From the NCBI GenBank assembly GCA_051646285.1, contig JBOFCU010000268.1:1-19205 (forward strand): DNA of 19,205 nt. The letters are read 5' to 3'. Position 1 is the stretch's first letter. The number at the start of each line of letters is the position of its first letter. The notes beneath the pieces were generated by a model. The model searched no databases. It saw only the letters and a program-made list of their open reading frames with translations, and was not told the origin of the DNA. Shown piece after piece: positions 6,946-15,326 of this stretch. Source of the DNA: Terrirubrum sp051646285. Its GTDB lineage: Bacteria > Pseudomonadota > Alphaproteobacteria > Rhizobiales > Beijerinckiaceae. The translations under genes were made by a program, and so were the position numbers.

Positions 6946-9339
6946 ATGCCTCGTACAATGACTGCAATTGCCCTGGTTTTGGCCGCCTTTGGCATGGGAT
7001 ATGGTGCCCGTACCGCCATCGAGTTGCGCCAGGGCGCGCCTGCTGTGGTGCCAGATAGCCAGCCCGGCCCCGATTCTGCCGCTAACACCGCCATGGCTCC
7101 GCCGCTGCCGCAGACCGCAGACGGGATTGATCTGCGGCCTGACCCGCTTTTGCCAATGGTTGCGCCAATGGCAATGCCTCATCAGCATGAGCGGCCCATT
7201 CTGCTGCCGCCCGCCTCCATCCCGGTCAAACCTGCACGCATGACTGTGGCGGCTGTCAGTGCGAATACGCCCATGCAAGCCGCCCCCGTCACCGCCTCTG
7301 TCGCGCTGGCCTACGCACCAGCGGTTCCTCCCGTGCCAGATCCGTTCGCCGTGATGAAATCGCTGGATGGGGCCAGCGTCCATGAAATCGTCCCTGCACC
7401 TGACCTTGCGCCATTTTCCCCAGCTGATCAGCTGGCAACGCGTGAAGCGATCAGCGCCTACCAAAAAGGCGATGTTGCCGCAGGCGATGCATCGGCAAAA
7501 CGCATTTCTGACCCCGCCGCGCGGGCTCTGGCTGAATGGGTGATTGCGCGCTCCGGCTACCGCGCGATCGGGCACCAACGCATCCGGGCCTTCATTCAAG
7601 CCAATCCGCAATGGCCGACACAGACATTGCTGGCCCGGCGCGCGGAAGAAGCATGTATTGCAGACGTCACAACACCGCGCCTTATCCTCGCATTCTTTGC
7701 CGAGCGTCTGCCCGTAACAGCCATGGGGAAAATTGCGCTGGCGCGGTCACTTGTCAGTGATGGCAAAAAGTCAGAAGCCAATGCGCTTGTCCGCACGGTC
7801 TGGCGCGATGACCATTTCAGCGATGAAGCCGAAGAGGCCGTGCTGAAGGAGTTTTCCGGTGCGCTGACACGCGACGATCATCGCGCGCGCATGGAACGGT
7901 ATAATTTCAAGTCTATGTGGGCGAAAGCCCTGCGTGCGGCGGCGCGCATCAGCCCTGATCATGTGGCGCTCGTGAAAGCGCGGCAGGCGGTGGATAATGA
8001 AGCAGCCAATGCAAAAGCTCTTGTCGCGGCGCTGCCGGCCAGTCTGACCAATGACAGCTCCGCCATTTTTGCCCGCGCGCAATTGGCACGGCGCGGCAAT
8101 GATGCCGCTGGCGCAGCAAAAATGCTTGAGCCAGTGACGCGTGATGCTGCCATTCTTGTTGATGGTGATGAGTGGTGGGTCGAGCGGCGCATGATCACGC
8201 GCAAGCTGCTTGATTCCGGCAATTACGAAAACGCCTACAAGGTTGCCGCAGGCCATGGCGCGAAAGGGCCGGCCATGCAGGTGGAAGCCGAGTTTCACGC
8301 TGGCTGGATAGCGCTGCGTTTTCTCAAAGACGCAAAAAAAGCCGAACCGCATTTTTTATCGGCCCAATCCGTTGCACGCACACCGATGTCACAGTCGCGT
8401 GCCGCCTACTGGCTTGGCCGTACGGCCCGTCATGATGGCGACATGCTGAAGGCGCGTGATTATTTTGAAGCCGCGTCAAAGCACAGCGCATTTTTCTACG
8501 GCCAGCTGGCGCGAGCCGAACTGGGCCTGGCGGATATGCCGGCGCAGGCGCCTTTGCTGACGCCGGAAGACCGCAAGCGCATCGCCACTGATGCAGCCTT
8601 GCGTTCCATTGATTTGCTGCTGTCGATCAGCGAGCGTGACCTTGCCATGACAATGATTTCTGACATGGCCCAAACATCCGGCACGCAGGCACAGCTCAAC
8701 GCCATCGGCCTGATGCTGGCCGCACGGCAGGATACACGCGCGCAGCTTGTGCTCGGTAAGCTGTCATTGCAGCGCGGCGTGGCAGTCAAATATCACGCTT
8801 TTCCAACTGCTGGTATTCCAGCCTTCCAGCATTTGAATGTTCCTGTTGAAATTCCGATTGTTCACGCCATCGCCCGGCAGGAAAGTGCCTTTAATCCGCG
8901 CGCTGTTTCCCATGCCGGGGCCATGGGGCTGATGCAGCTCATGCCCGCAACTGCGCGCGTTACAGCCTCACGATTCAAGGCGCCATATGATGCGGGCCGG
9001 CTGTTGAATGACCCGGCCTATAACGCCCAAATTGGTGCTGCGCATTTGTCCGAACTCGTCGAGACCTGGCGCGGCTCGTATATCCTGACCTTTGCCTCCT
9101 ACAATGCCGGTGGCGGCAATGTGAAAAAATGGATTGATGCCTATGGCGATCCGCGTCAGCCTTCGGTTGATCCGATTGACTGGATCGAGCGTATTCCGTT
9201 CACAGAAACGCGCAATTACGTGCAGCGGATCATGGAAAATGTGCAGGTGTACCGTGCGCGATTTTCACCCGGAACGCCGTTGCGCATCGAGACAGATTTA
9301 CGGCGCGGCGCGCGCAATGATCTTGCACAAGGCTTGTGA
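6946..9339 (+). CDS. slt: Soluble lytic murein transglycosylase
   Basis: This 797-residue protein cleaves the glycan strands of peptidoglycan between MurNAc and GlcNAc, forming 1,6-anhydro ends, in the periplasm. A hydrophobic N-terminus (MPRTMTAIALVLAAFGMGYG) is a signal sequence or anchor. Residues about 25-150 are rich in Pro and Ala and probably unstructured. A long alpha-helical superhelix region (about 165-600) follows, and the SLT domain occupies about 632-765. Its catalytic Glu is residue 646 in ARQESAFNP, followed by GAMGLMQLMPATA and the conserved FASYNAGGGNVKKW. The frame is open further upstream to 6838, but the ATG at 6946 gives a proper signal peptide and has GGAG eight bases before it. 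The alpha/beta hydrolase gene follows after 39 bases, probably on the same message. Confidence 0.93.
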   Translation: MPRTMTAIALVLAAFGMGYGARTAIELRQGAPAVVPDSQPGPDSAANTAMAPPLPQTADGIDLRPDPLLPMVAPMAMPHQHERPILLPPASIPVKPARMTVAAVSANTPMQAAPVTASVALAYAPAVPPVPDPFAVMKSLDGASVHEIVPAPDLAPFSPADQLATREAISAYQKGDVAAGDASAKRISDPAARALAEWVIARSGYRAIGHQRIRAFIQANPQWPTQTLLARRAEEACIADVTTPRLILAFFAERLPVTAMGKIALARSLVSDGKKSEANALVRTVWRDDHFSDEAEEAVLKEFSGALTRDDHRARMERYNFKSMWAKALRAAARISPDHVALVKARQAVDNEAANAKALVAALPASLTNDSSAIFARAQLARRGNDAAGAAKMLEPVTRDAAILVDGDEWWVERRMITRKLLDSGNYENAYKVAAGHGAKGPAMQVEAEFHAGWIALRFLKDAKKAEPHFLSAQSVARTPMSQSRAAYWLGRTARHDGDMLKARDYFEAASKHSAFFYGQLARAELGLADMPAQAPLLTPEDRKRIATDAALRSIDLLLSISERDLAMTMISDMAQTSGTQAQLNAIGLMLAARQDTRAQLVLGKLSLQRGVAVKYHAFPTAGIPAFQHLNVPVEIPIVHAIARQESAFNPRAVSHAGAMGLMQLMPATARVTASRFKAPYDAGRLLNDPAYNAQIGAAHLSELVETWRGSYILTFASYNAGGGNVKKWIDAYGDPRQPSVDPIDWIERIPFTETRNYVQRIMENVQVYRARFSPGTPLRIETDLRRGARNDLAQGL

Positions 9340-9378
9340 ATTTCGGCTATAGTGGGACCTGTCACAGGATGGGACCTC

Positions 9379-10305
9379 ATGGACGACACAGGATTTGCAG
9401 GAGTGACTGCGACAGCGCCCGACGGGCTTGCTTTATACGGTCGCGACTATGGTTCGCGTGTCTGGTCGCGGGCGCCGGTTGTGTGCCTGCCCGGCCTGAC
9501 GCGCAACAGCGCTGATTTTCACGAACTGGCGCTGGCGTTGTCACAGCATAATGAAAGGCCGCGCCGCGTGCTCGCGCTTGATTATCGCGGACGCGGCAAA
9601 AGCGCCTATGATCCGAAATGGGAAAATTATGATCCCCGCGTCGAGGCCGCTGATACACTCGCATTTCTGACAGCCGCCGGTGTGCATGAGGCATTTTTTG
9701 TCGGCACATCGCGCGGCGGCCTGATCAGCATGGGGCTAAGCGCCATGCGGCCGGCACTCCTCAAAGCGGTCATCCTGAATGATATCGGCCCGGACATTAA
9801 TGCCAAGGGTCTTATCCGTATTCGCAGCTACGTCGGAAAAATGCCACAGCCGCGCACGTTTGAAGAAGCTGCGGACATGATGAAGCGCTTTTCTGATGCG
9901 CATTTCCCTATCCTCTCGGAGCAGGACTGGCTGCGCGTCGCCCGCAAGACATGGCGCGAAAGCGATGGCAAATTGACGCTGCAATATGATCCTGCGCTGA
10001 TGAAAACGCTTGAAACGCTTGATCTGGAAAAGCCGCTGCCAACACTCTGGCCGCTGTTTGAAGGGTTACGGGACATTCCCGTGCTTGCCATTCGCGGGGC
10101 CAACTCGGACATTCTGTCGCAAGCCACACTCGATGCGATGGTGGCCCGACTTCCAAAATGCGAAAGCTTTGTTGTGCCGGGCCAAGGCCATGCGCCGTGG
10201 CTGGATGACATGCCGACCATGCTGAAAATTGCCGACTTCATCGCTCGCGCTGAAGATGGCAATTTCAACGCTCACAAGCCGCTTGCAGAGCGACGTCCAT
10301 CATAA
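9379..10305 (+). CDS. Alpha/beta hydrolase of unknown substrate
   Basis: This 308-residue protein has the alpha/beta hydrolase fold pattern: VVCLPGLTRNSADF near the oxyanion-hole loop, DYRGRGKSAYDP, then the nucleophile elbow GTSRGG with Ser111. The probable acid is Asp244 (GANSDIL) and the catalytic His is His271 (GQGHAPW), so the triad is intact. There is no signal peptide, so it should act in the cytoplasm. It resembles esterase and enol-lactonase-like members, but the substrate cannot be inferred. A GTG at 9352 would add nine residues but lacks a ribosome-binding site; the ATG at 9379 has AGGA nine bases upstream and is preferred. It follows slt closely and ends before a bidirectional terminator. 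Confidence 0.87.
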   Translation: MDDTGFAGVTATAPDGLALYGRDYGSRVWSRAPVVCLPGLTRNSADFHELALALSQHNERPRRVLALDYRGRGKSAYDPKWENYDPRVEAADTLAFLTAAGVHEAFFVGTSRGGLISMGLSAMRPALLKAVILNDIGPDINAKGLIRIRSYVGKMPQPRTFEEAADMMKRFSDAHFPILSEQDWLRVARKTWRESDGKLTLQYDPALMKTLETLDLEKPLPTLWPLFEGLRDIPVLAIRGANSDILSQATLDAMVARLPKCESFVVPGQGHAPWLDDMPTMLKIADFIARAEDGNFNAHKPLAERRPS

Positions 10306-10327
10306 TTCGAAAAGCGGACATCTGACA

Positions 10328-10355
10328 AAAAAGCGGCCCATCAAGGCCGCTTTTT
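10328..10355. terminator. Bidirectional terminator between convergent genes
   Basis: A perfect 11-base stem, AAAAAGCGGCC (10328-10338) with GGCCGCTTTTT (10345-10355), encloses a 6-base loop. T-rich ends are present in both directions, so it can end both the hydrolase transcript (plus) and the transcript of the BON/OmpA and HhH pair (minus). Confidence 0.88.
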
Positions 10356-10366
10356 GGTTTGGGCAA

Positions 10367-11449
10367 TTAGAGTTTGTTACCGCCATCATTCGAGCTGGAT
10401 GGAATCTTTCCAGCCTTGACGGCGCGGGAATGGTCCGTCTCGCCACCAGCCGCCAATGTCCTGCAATCTTCGCGCCAGTTTTCGCGCAAGGCCCGGCCCG
10501 GAAATCCGAGCCAATGTGAAATGAAACGCAATTCCTCATCGGTCATTTTTTCGATCTGGTCGAAATGCCAGATACCGAACGCATTGAGTTTTTGTTCAAT
10601 CGCGCGGCCAATGCCATTGACGAGTTTCAGATCATCCGATGCGCCCTTGCGGGCGGCCGATAGGGTATTTTGGGGGCGTGTGCCCTCATACCCATCCGGC
10701 CCCAATGCCGCGACATTGGCCTGCCCGAGCGAGCCATCATCCCTGGATGTCGAGACTTCACCGCGCTTTACGCGTGCAGCAAAATCCGTGGTAACGCCCG
10801 CCGCCAGTTGCTTTGCCTGCGTGAGCCAATCCTCGCGGTCAATGCGCCCCGGGAAGGCGAGATAGCTGCCGACCCATTCGACATTCTCGCGCGTCCACGC
10901 CGCGATCTGATCGAAATGCCAGATACCCAGCGCGTGCAACCGGCCCTCATTCTGCTTGCCGATGCCGCGAATGAGCTTGAGATCATCGGCCTGCCCGCCG
11001 CGCGGGCTGACCAGACCAAGCGGCCGCGTGCCGGAGTGCAGGTCTTCCCCCTCGACTTTCGGAGCCGCAGGCGGCTCTGGCGGAAGACTTGGGACAGCTT
11101 GCGGCACAGCATCACGCGGCATGATAGCGGCGGTTGCGGGTGCAGCCGCCGCAGCCAGCACGGGAGCCGAAGACCGCGAAAGCCACTGTTTCAAAATGCA
11201 CCCAAGGCAGCAGCCGGCTATATAAGCGCCGAACAACAGCAGCCCCGTATCAAGCGCCAGGCCATTGCGGCCCTTGATCCATTTGAGAACGGCAACCAGC
11301 AAGGCCACGGCAAAAGCGAGTGTCCCCAACGGTACCCAGCCGGTCCAAAACCGGCCCGGTTCGCGGGTGCATGTCAGCCAACCCACAATCAGGCCAAGCG
11401 CGATGGCGAGGATGACAGGAAGCAGAAGTGTCGAAATCAAATACCACAT
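10367..11449 (-). CDS. Membrane protein with two tandem helix-hairpin-helix-like modules, function unknown
   Basis: I do not recognise a named function. The 360-residue protein has three hydrophobic segments (about 3-25, 38-57, 66-86), a Pro/Ala-rich linker (about 92-150), and two copies of one module: 154-218 and 271-335, exactly 117 codons apart. Each reads DDLKL(I/V)xGIG, then a second helix, LxAFGIWHFDQI or LHALGIWHFDQI, then FPGR and a Trp. Such modules are known from memory at the C-terminus of alphaproteobacterial NuoE and ribosomal protein L21, where they are not clearly DNA-binding. The copies are also alike in DNA: 10552-10576 and 10903-10927 differ by one base. A TTG at 11464 is possible, but the ATG at 11449 has GAGGGA upstream and starts directly at the first membrane segment. 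It lies 11 bases after the BON/OmpA gene, so the two are probably co-expressed. Confidence 0.82.
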   Translation of the reverse strand: MWYLISTLLLPVILAIALGLIVGWLTCTREPGRFWTGWVPLGTLAFAVALLVAVLKWIKGRNGLALDTGLLLFGAYIAGCCLGCILKQWLSRSSAPVLAAAAAPATAAIMPRDAVPQAVPSLPPEPPAAPKVEGEDLHSGTRPLGLVSPRGGQADDLKLIRGIGKQNEGRLHALGIWHFDQIAAWTRENVEWVGSYLAFPGRIDREDWLTQAKQLAAGVTTDFAARVKRGEVSTSRDDGSLGQANVAALGPDGYEGTRPQNTLSAARKGASDDLKLVNGIGRAIEQKLNAFGIWHFDQIEKMTDEELRFISHWLGFPGRALRENWREDCRTLAAGGETDHSRAVKAGKIPSSSNDGGNKL

Positions 11450-11460
11450 GGCTGCGTCCC

Positions 11461-13746
11461 TCAATTCGCGAAGTTAAATTCGACGCGGCGGTTCTGCTGC
11501 TTGCCTTCCGCCGTATCATTGGTCGCGATTGGTTTGGCTTCACCATACCCTTTGGCTGACAAACGCCCTGGGGCGACGCCGAGCCTGGTCGTGAGATACT
11601 CGACCACAGCCGCAGCGCGGCGGTCGGACAGGCTCATATTGTCCGCTTCATCGCCATCACTATCGGTGTGTGCAGCCACCTCGAACCGTGTGCCCGGGCA
11701 ACTTGCCAGCACGCTGGCAATATCGTTCAGAATCTTATGGGATTCCGGCCGGATCGTCGCCCGCGCGGTCGCAAAAAGGATCCGGTCCTTGGCGAGCGCA
11801 TCCCGGATCAGGCCAGGGCACGGATCGGGCGGAACAACCACTGTCACGGCAGGCGGCACCGGCAAATCAATCGCTGGCGGCGCAACCACAGGCGGCGGCG
11901 GCGGTGCCGGAGCCGGCAGCTGAATCGCGACAGGTGCTGGTGGTGGCGGAGGCGGAGGTGGCGGCGGAGCGACAACCTTGATGGTGAGGTCTGCGGCACC
12001 ACGCGCGCAATTGGGCCATCCGGCTGCGGCCGCAGCCGTGATCTGGTCGGCGGTGGCCCGCTCGGCCACACCGGTCCAGCGCAACACACTGCCGTCGAAA
12101 GCCGCCGCACCGCTGTCCAGCTTGCTCAGCCACTGCAAGGCCCCTTCGGTCATTGCAGCAAAACAGGCTGGCGCGCCGGATGCAATCGCAGTCGTGTCAC
12201 TGATGCGGGCCTGCGGAAATGCCTTTGCAGCCACCGCCGCCATGGCCTGCTTCGCACGCTCGTCCGGCACAAGGCCGCTGAGCGTCACGGCGCCCTTGTC
12301 AAAGGCCGCCGCCCAGCCATAGGGCGCAACAGTAATCGCGACCTGATCCTTTTCCAGCCCCACTGGCAAAGCACCATTCAAAGCCGATATGGCTGCATTA
12401 TACGTGCGCAAATCAGGCGCTTCACCTGTCACGCTGAGCTTGTTGTCGGTGATGCGTGCGGCACCGCTGCGGAGCGGCTTCAACTGATCAACCGCGAACT
12501 GCGTTGCCGCACTGAAATCAACGCTCGCGGGCAAGCCTTGCGCGACCCGCAATTCATTGGTGAATTTTGCGGATGGTGACAGAGCGCGTGCGACATCTGC
12601 CGAGGCTTTCGCCAGTGTGTCATTGGGTGCAAAGCCAGTGACCGTAATGGAATCGGTCGCTTTCGCTACACTCCAGACAAATGGCCGTGCCGTCGGCAGT
12701 GGCGGCGGCGGCGGTGGCGGTGGTGCCGGCGCACTGACGGACACATTTGCCGCAAAGCCTGCTGGCATTTTGCCAGTGGCATCGGCCGTCAGAGCGGCTG
12801 TATTCACCGAAAATTGCGATGAGCGGCCTGTCAGTGCATAGGCAAGGTCACTCAGGGATGCCTTGCCCTCAACCAGCGTGCCAAGCTGATTTAATCCCGC
12901 CATAGCCGCATCCAAAAAATTCTGCGGTGCGCCAGCCGCGATCTGCATTTTATCGGCAATGGCTGCTCCAGAAAAAATCTTTTTTGCCGCATCAACAATG
13001 GCAGTGCGTGCCGTTTCCGCTGGAATAAATCCGTTGAGGGTCACAGCATTGCCAGCCCGTTCCGCACTCCACACATAGGGCTTGGCGGCCGGTGGCGTAA
13101 TATCGGCCTTTGCCAGAGACATGCTGTGCGGCAGCGCTTTTGTTGCTGCCAGTGTCGCTGCATAAATATCCGATGTCGGTGCAACACCAACAATCGAATA
13201 CGCCACATCCGACAAGGAGGCTGTGCCCTTTTCCAGTTTGGCGAGCTGACTCAAACCAAATCCGGCCATGGCAGGCGCGGCTGCGGGTGCGCCGCGCGCC
13301 ATTTTCATCTGGTCATCAATGGCCGCACCGGGAAACGCCGCCCTTGCCGCCGCGACGATGGTTGCGCGTGATCCATCCGGCGCGACAAATCCGGTGAGTG
13401 TCACCTTGTTGCCTTCACGCGCGGCTGACCAGAGGAAGGGTTTTTGCAGATCGAGCAAGGTCGCGGCAGAATTTACAAGGCGCACGCCAAAAGTGCGGTC
13501 AGCGGCATCAGCCGCGCGCACCGGCAGACCTTCCGCCGGTGAATTGCCGGATAGGGTGACATCGCGGCCAGCCACAGAAATCTGCGCCCAGTTCGGGCTG
13601 GCTTCGCTGGCTTTTTCAGAAATGATTTGTGCCGTCGAGCGGGCCGCGAGATCGGCTTCAATCGGTGCGGTTTTCCACCACAGTGTGGCCAGCCACAGCC
13701 CCAGCAGCGGCAACAGCCCTATCCACCATTTTTTTGGCTGACACAT
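11461..13746 (-). CDS. Membrane-anchored protein with BON-like repeats and a C-terminal OmpA peptidoglycan-binding domain
   Basis: This protein of 761 residues begins with a single hydrophobic anchor (about 7-24, WWIGLLPLLGLWLATLWW). A BON-like segment (about 30-100) is followed by four related units of about 115-120 residues: 102-220, 222-340, 354-474 and 475-592. Each opens with a PFLWS/PYVWS/PFVWS/PYGWA motif, then VTLTGFVAP-like strands, AAxxAF and a GAP turn. Proline runs interrupt at 341-350 and 594-623. The OmpA domain (about 652-761) has HTDSDGDEADNMSLSDRRA, with Asp695 and Arg709 where the family binds diaminopimelate. It probably links the inner membrane to peptidoglycan. The ATG at 13746 is preceded by GAGG; a start at 13788 would put charged residues before the anchor and has no such site. 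The architecture recalls mycobacterial ArfA (BON plus OmpA) but with far more repeats. Confidence 0.88.
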   Translation of the reverse strand: MCQPKKWWIGLLPLLGLWLATLWWKTAPIEADLAARSTAQIISEKASEASPNWAQISVAGRDVTLSGNSPAEGLPVRAADAADRTFGVRLVNSAATLLDLQKPFLWSAAREGNKVTLTGFVAPDGSRATIVAAARAAFPGAAIDDQMKMARGAPAAAPAMAGFGLSQLAKLEKGTASLSDVAYSIVGVAPTSDIYAATLAATKALPHSMSLAKADITPPAAKPYVWSAERAGNAVTLNGFIPAETARTAIVDAAKKIFSGAAIADKMQIAAGAPQNFLDAAMAGLNQLGTLVEGKASLSDLAYALTGRSSQFSVNTAALTADATGKMPAGFAANVSVSAPAPPPPPPPPLPTARPFVWSVAKATDSITVTGFAPNDTLAKASADVARALSPSAKFTNELRVAQGLPASVDFSAATQFAVDQLKPLRSGAARITDNKLSVTGEAPDLRTYNAAISALNGALPVGLEKDQVAITVAPYGWAAAFDKGAVTLSGLVPDERAKQAMAAVAAKAFPQARISDTTAIASGAPACFAAMTEGALQWLSKLDSGAAAFDGSVLRWTGVAERATADQITAAAAAGWPNCARGAADLTIKVVAPPPPPPPPPPAPVAIQLPAPAPPPPPVVAPPAIDLPVPPAVTVVVPPDPCPGLIRDALAKDRILFATARATIRPESHKILNDIASVLASCPGTRFEVAAHTDSDGDEADNMSLSDRRAAAVVEYLTTRLGVAPGRLSAKGYGEAKPIATNDTAEGKQQNRRVEFNFAN

Positions 13747-13815
13747 AACGCCCCCTCGCGACGTGCACACAATCAAGGGGCGACACACACTCTCTCATTG
13801 TCCACGCCCCATCTG

Positions 13816-13846
13816 TAATCAGAAGGTTAACGGCAACAGAGTCAAG
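13816..13846 (-). promoter_or_regulatory. Possible promoter of the BON/OmpA gene
   Basis: On the minus strand CTTGACT (complement of 13840-13846) resembles an alphaproteobacterial -35 element, with a poor TGATTA (complement of 13816-13821) 18 bases further on. It lies about 70 bases before the start codon and after the porin terminator, the only place where a separate promoter could be. The -10 match is weak. Confidence 0.3.
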
Positions 13847-13876
13847 CGCCAGACATCAGCGCATATCCTTGTTCAC

Positions 13877-13908
13877 AAAAGAAAAACCCCGGCTTTCGCC
13901 GGGGTTTT
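13877..13908 (-). terminator. Rho-independent terminator of the porin gene
   Basis: A perfect 11-base stem, AAAACCCCGGC (13883-13893) with GCCGGGGTTTT (13898-13908), encloses a TTTC loop. Read on the minus strand, it follows the porin stop by 23 bases and continues into a T-rich run (complement of 13877-13887). This isolates the strongly expressed porin gene from the BON/OmpA gene downstream. Confidence 0.9.
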
Positions 13909-13931
13909 CCATTCAAACCGGAATGATCCGA

Positions 13932-15326
13932 TTAGAAGCCGCGCTGAACGCGGAACACAGCGTGCCACTGGCCAACCGACTTGATGAGCGGAGCACCATT
14001 CGCCACGTCGAGCGAGGTACCAACGCCACCACGATAGGTGCCCTTGGTGTAGCCAACGTCAGCACCGATATCGAAGTTCGGAACCGGCGACCAGGTCAGG
14101 TTCGTGCCAACGCGCCAGGCGTTGTAATCACGAGCGCGGCCATCGGTCAGGCTCATCAGGTTGGCAGAGGCAGGAAGATCAACCTGGCCATACGAACCGT
14201 AGAAGCCCGAACGCAGAGCCGGGGTCCAGTAATGGATGAACGCACCAGCGATCGACCACGACTTGACGAGGCTCAGACGACCGGTGGCATCGGCAAAGCC
14301 GTCAGCCAGCGTTGTCGGCAGAACACCACCGATGTTCGACGTTGGTGTCGCACCGGCGATCAGGTTGGTCATGCCGCCGTAGGATGTTGCGCCATTGGCG
14401 TAAGCAGCCTGCAACCACAACTGGTCACCAGGCGCGATCATCGGCAGGTTCAGCTTCAGACCACCCTGAACAGCCCAGCCCCACTTGGAAGCGGTCAGGC
14501 CAGGACCCGGATAAGCTGTGGCAATGCTGCGGACCTGATGCAGAGCACCGGACAGCTGAGCAGAACCCCAGGACTGGTCGACGCGGAGAGCGGCAACGAT
14601 GTCCGGAGCTGAAACGGCCGAGTAACGGAAGTCATTGATGTTGGCAATGGCCGGAGCAAGCACCGGGCCCGAACCGAGGACGCCCGAGCGACGCTCGATC
14701 GGATCTTCGAGCGACAGTGTGGCCGAGAAGCCACCACCGAACACGGCGGTGTAGGCCAACAGGTTGGTCGAACCAACGTTCGAGCCGACCATGCCGTCCG
14801 AGAACGTGCCAGCATCAGCATAGAAGTCGAAGAACGACGCGGCGCGACCAGCGGTGAGACCACCGAACTGGATGAAAGCCTTGTCGAGCGCGACAACGGT
14901 CTGGGAATCATTCACGCCGGACTGAACAGTCGCGGTGGAGTTGATTGCCTGGCCGAGACGGCCCTGCGTACCAGAGAACGCGGTGCCGGTGCGGCGAGCA
15001 ACCGAGAGACGCGCGAAGGTGCGGAGCGTGCCGTAAGCCGTTGCGTTGCGAACGTCGAATTCGAAGTTCATCTGCGCACGGGTGCCGGTTGCAGCCGAAG
15101 TAGCAATCTTCTGCTGACGGAACTCATACTGATAACGGACCAGACCGCCGACCTTGATGCAGGTCTCGGTGCCGGGGATGTAGAAGAAGCCAGCGCCATA
15201 AGCGGAGCAGACGCGAACGTATTCGGCCGGTGCAGCCTTCCGAGCCGGAAGATCAGCAGCCATAGCGCCCGAAGCGACAACGAGACCCGCTGCCGAACCG
15301 AGGAGAAGACTCTTAACGAGCTTCAT
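13932..15326 (-). CDS. Outer-membrane porin, alphaproteobacterial Porin_2 (Omp2b-like) family
   Basis: This 464-residue protein should form a trimeric beta-barrel channel in the outer membrane. Evidence: a clear signal peptide MKLVKSLLLGSAAGLVVASG with cleavage after AMA (residue 23); then the family hallmark near residues 39-61, VRVCSAYGAGFFYIPGTETC, with two cysteines as in Brucella Omp2b, followed by IKVGGLVRYQYEF; alternating polar and hydrophobic beta strands throughout; and a final Phe (RVQRGF) that serves as the barrel-assembly signal. GGAGG lies six bases before the ATG at 15326, so the longer reading from 15407 is rejected. Terminators and the long upstream gap make it a single-gene transcript. 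Which solutes it passes cannot be read from the sequence. Confidence 0.95.
   Translation of the reverse strand: MKLVKSLLLGSAAGLVVASGAMAADLPARKAAPAEYVRVCSAYGAGFFYIPGTETCIKVGGLVRYQYEFRQQKIATSAATGTRAQMNFEFDVRNATAYGTLRTFARLSVARRTGTAFSGTQGRLGQAINSTATVQSGVNDSQTVVALDKAFIQFGGLTAGRAASFFDFYADAGTFSDGMVGSNVGSTNLLAYTAVFGGGFSATLSLEDPIERRSGVLGSGPVLAPAIANINDFRYSAVSAPDIVAALRVDQSWGSAQLSGALHQVRSIATAYPGPGLTASKWGWAVQGGLKLNLPMIAPGDQLWLQAAYANGATSYGGMTNLIAGATPTSNIGGVLPTTLADGFADATGRLSLVKSWSIAGAFIHYWTPALRSGFYGSYGQVDLPASANLMSLTDGRARDYNAWRVGTNLTWSPVPNFDIGADVGYTKGTYRGGVGTSLDVANGAPLIKSVGQWHAVFRVQRGF

Noticed and set aside
10552..10927. Direct DNA repeat as a mobile-element footprint
   Set aside because: The two copies are in frame and 117 codons apart within duplicated protein modules, so they reflect domain duplication, not transposition.
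10670..11923. Long plus-strand reading frame (417 codons) opposite the HhH and BON/OmpA genes
   Set aside because: It lies antisense across two genes with clear domain repeats, and its translation is low-complexity and rich in Arg and Gly without any recognisable motif.
11891..12726. Tandem-repeat or CRISPR-like array
   Set aside because: The triplet runs are proline codons of the BON/OmpA gene in frame, with no spacer-repeat periodicity.
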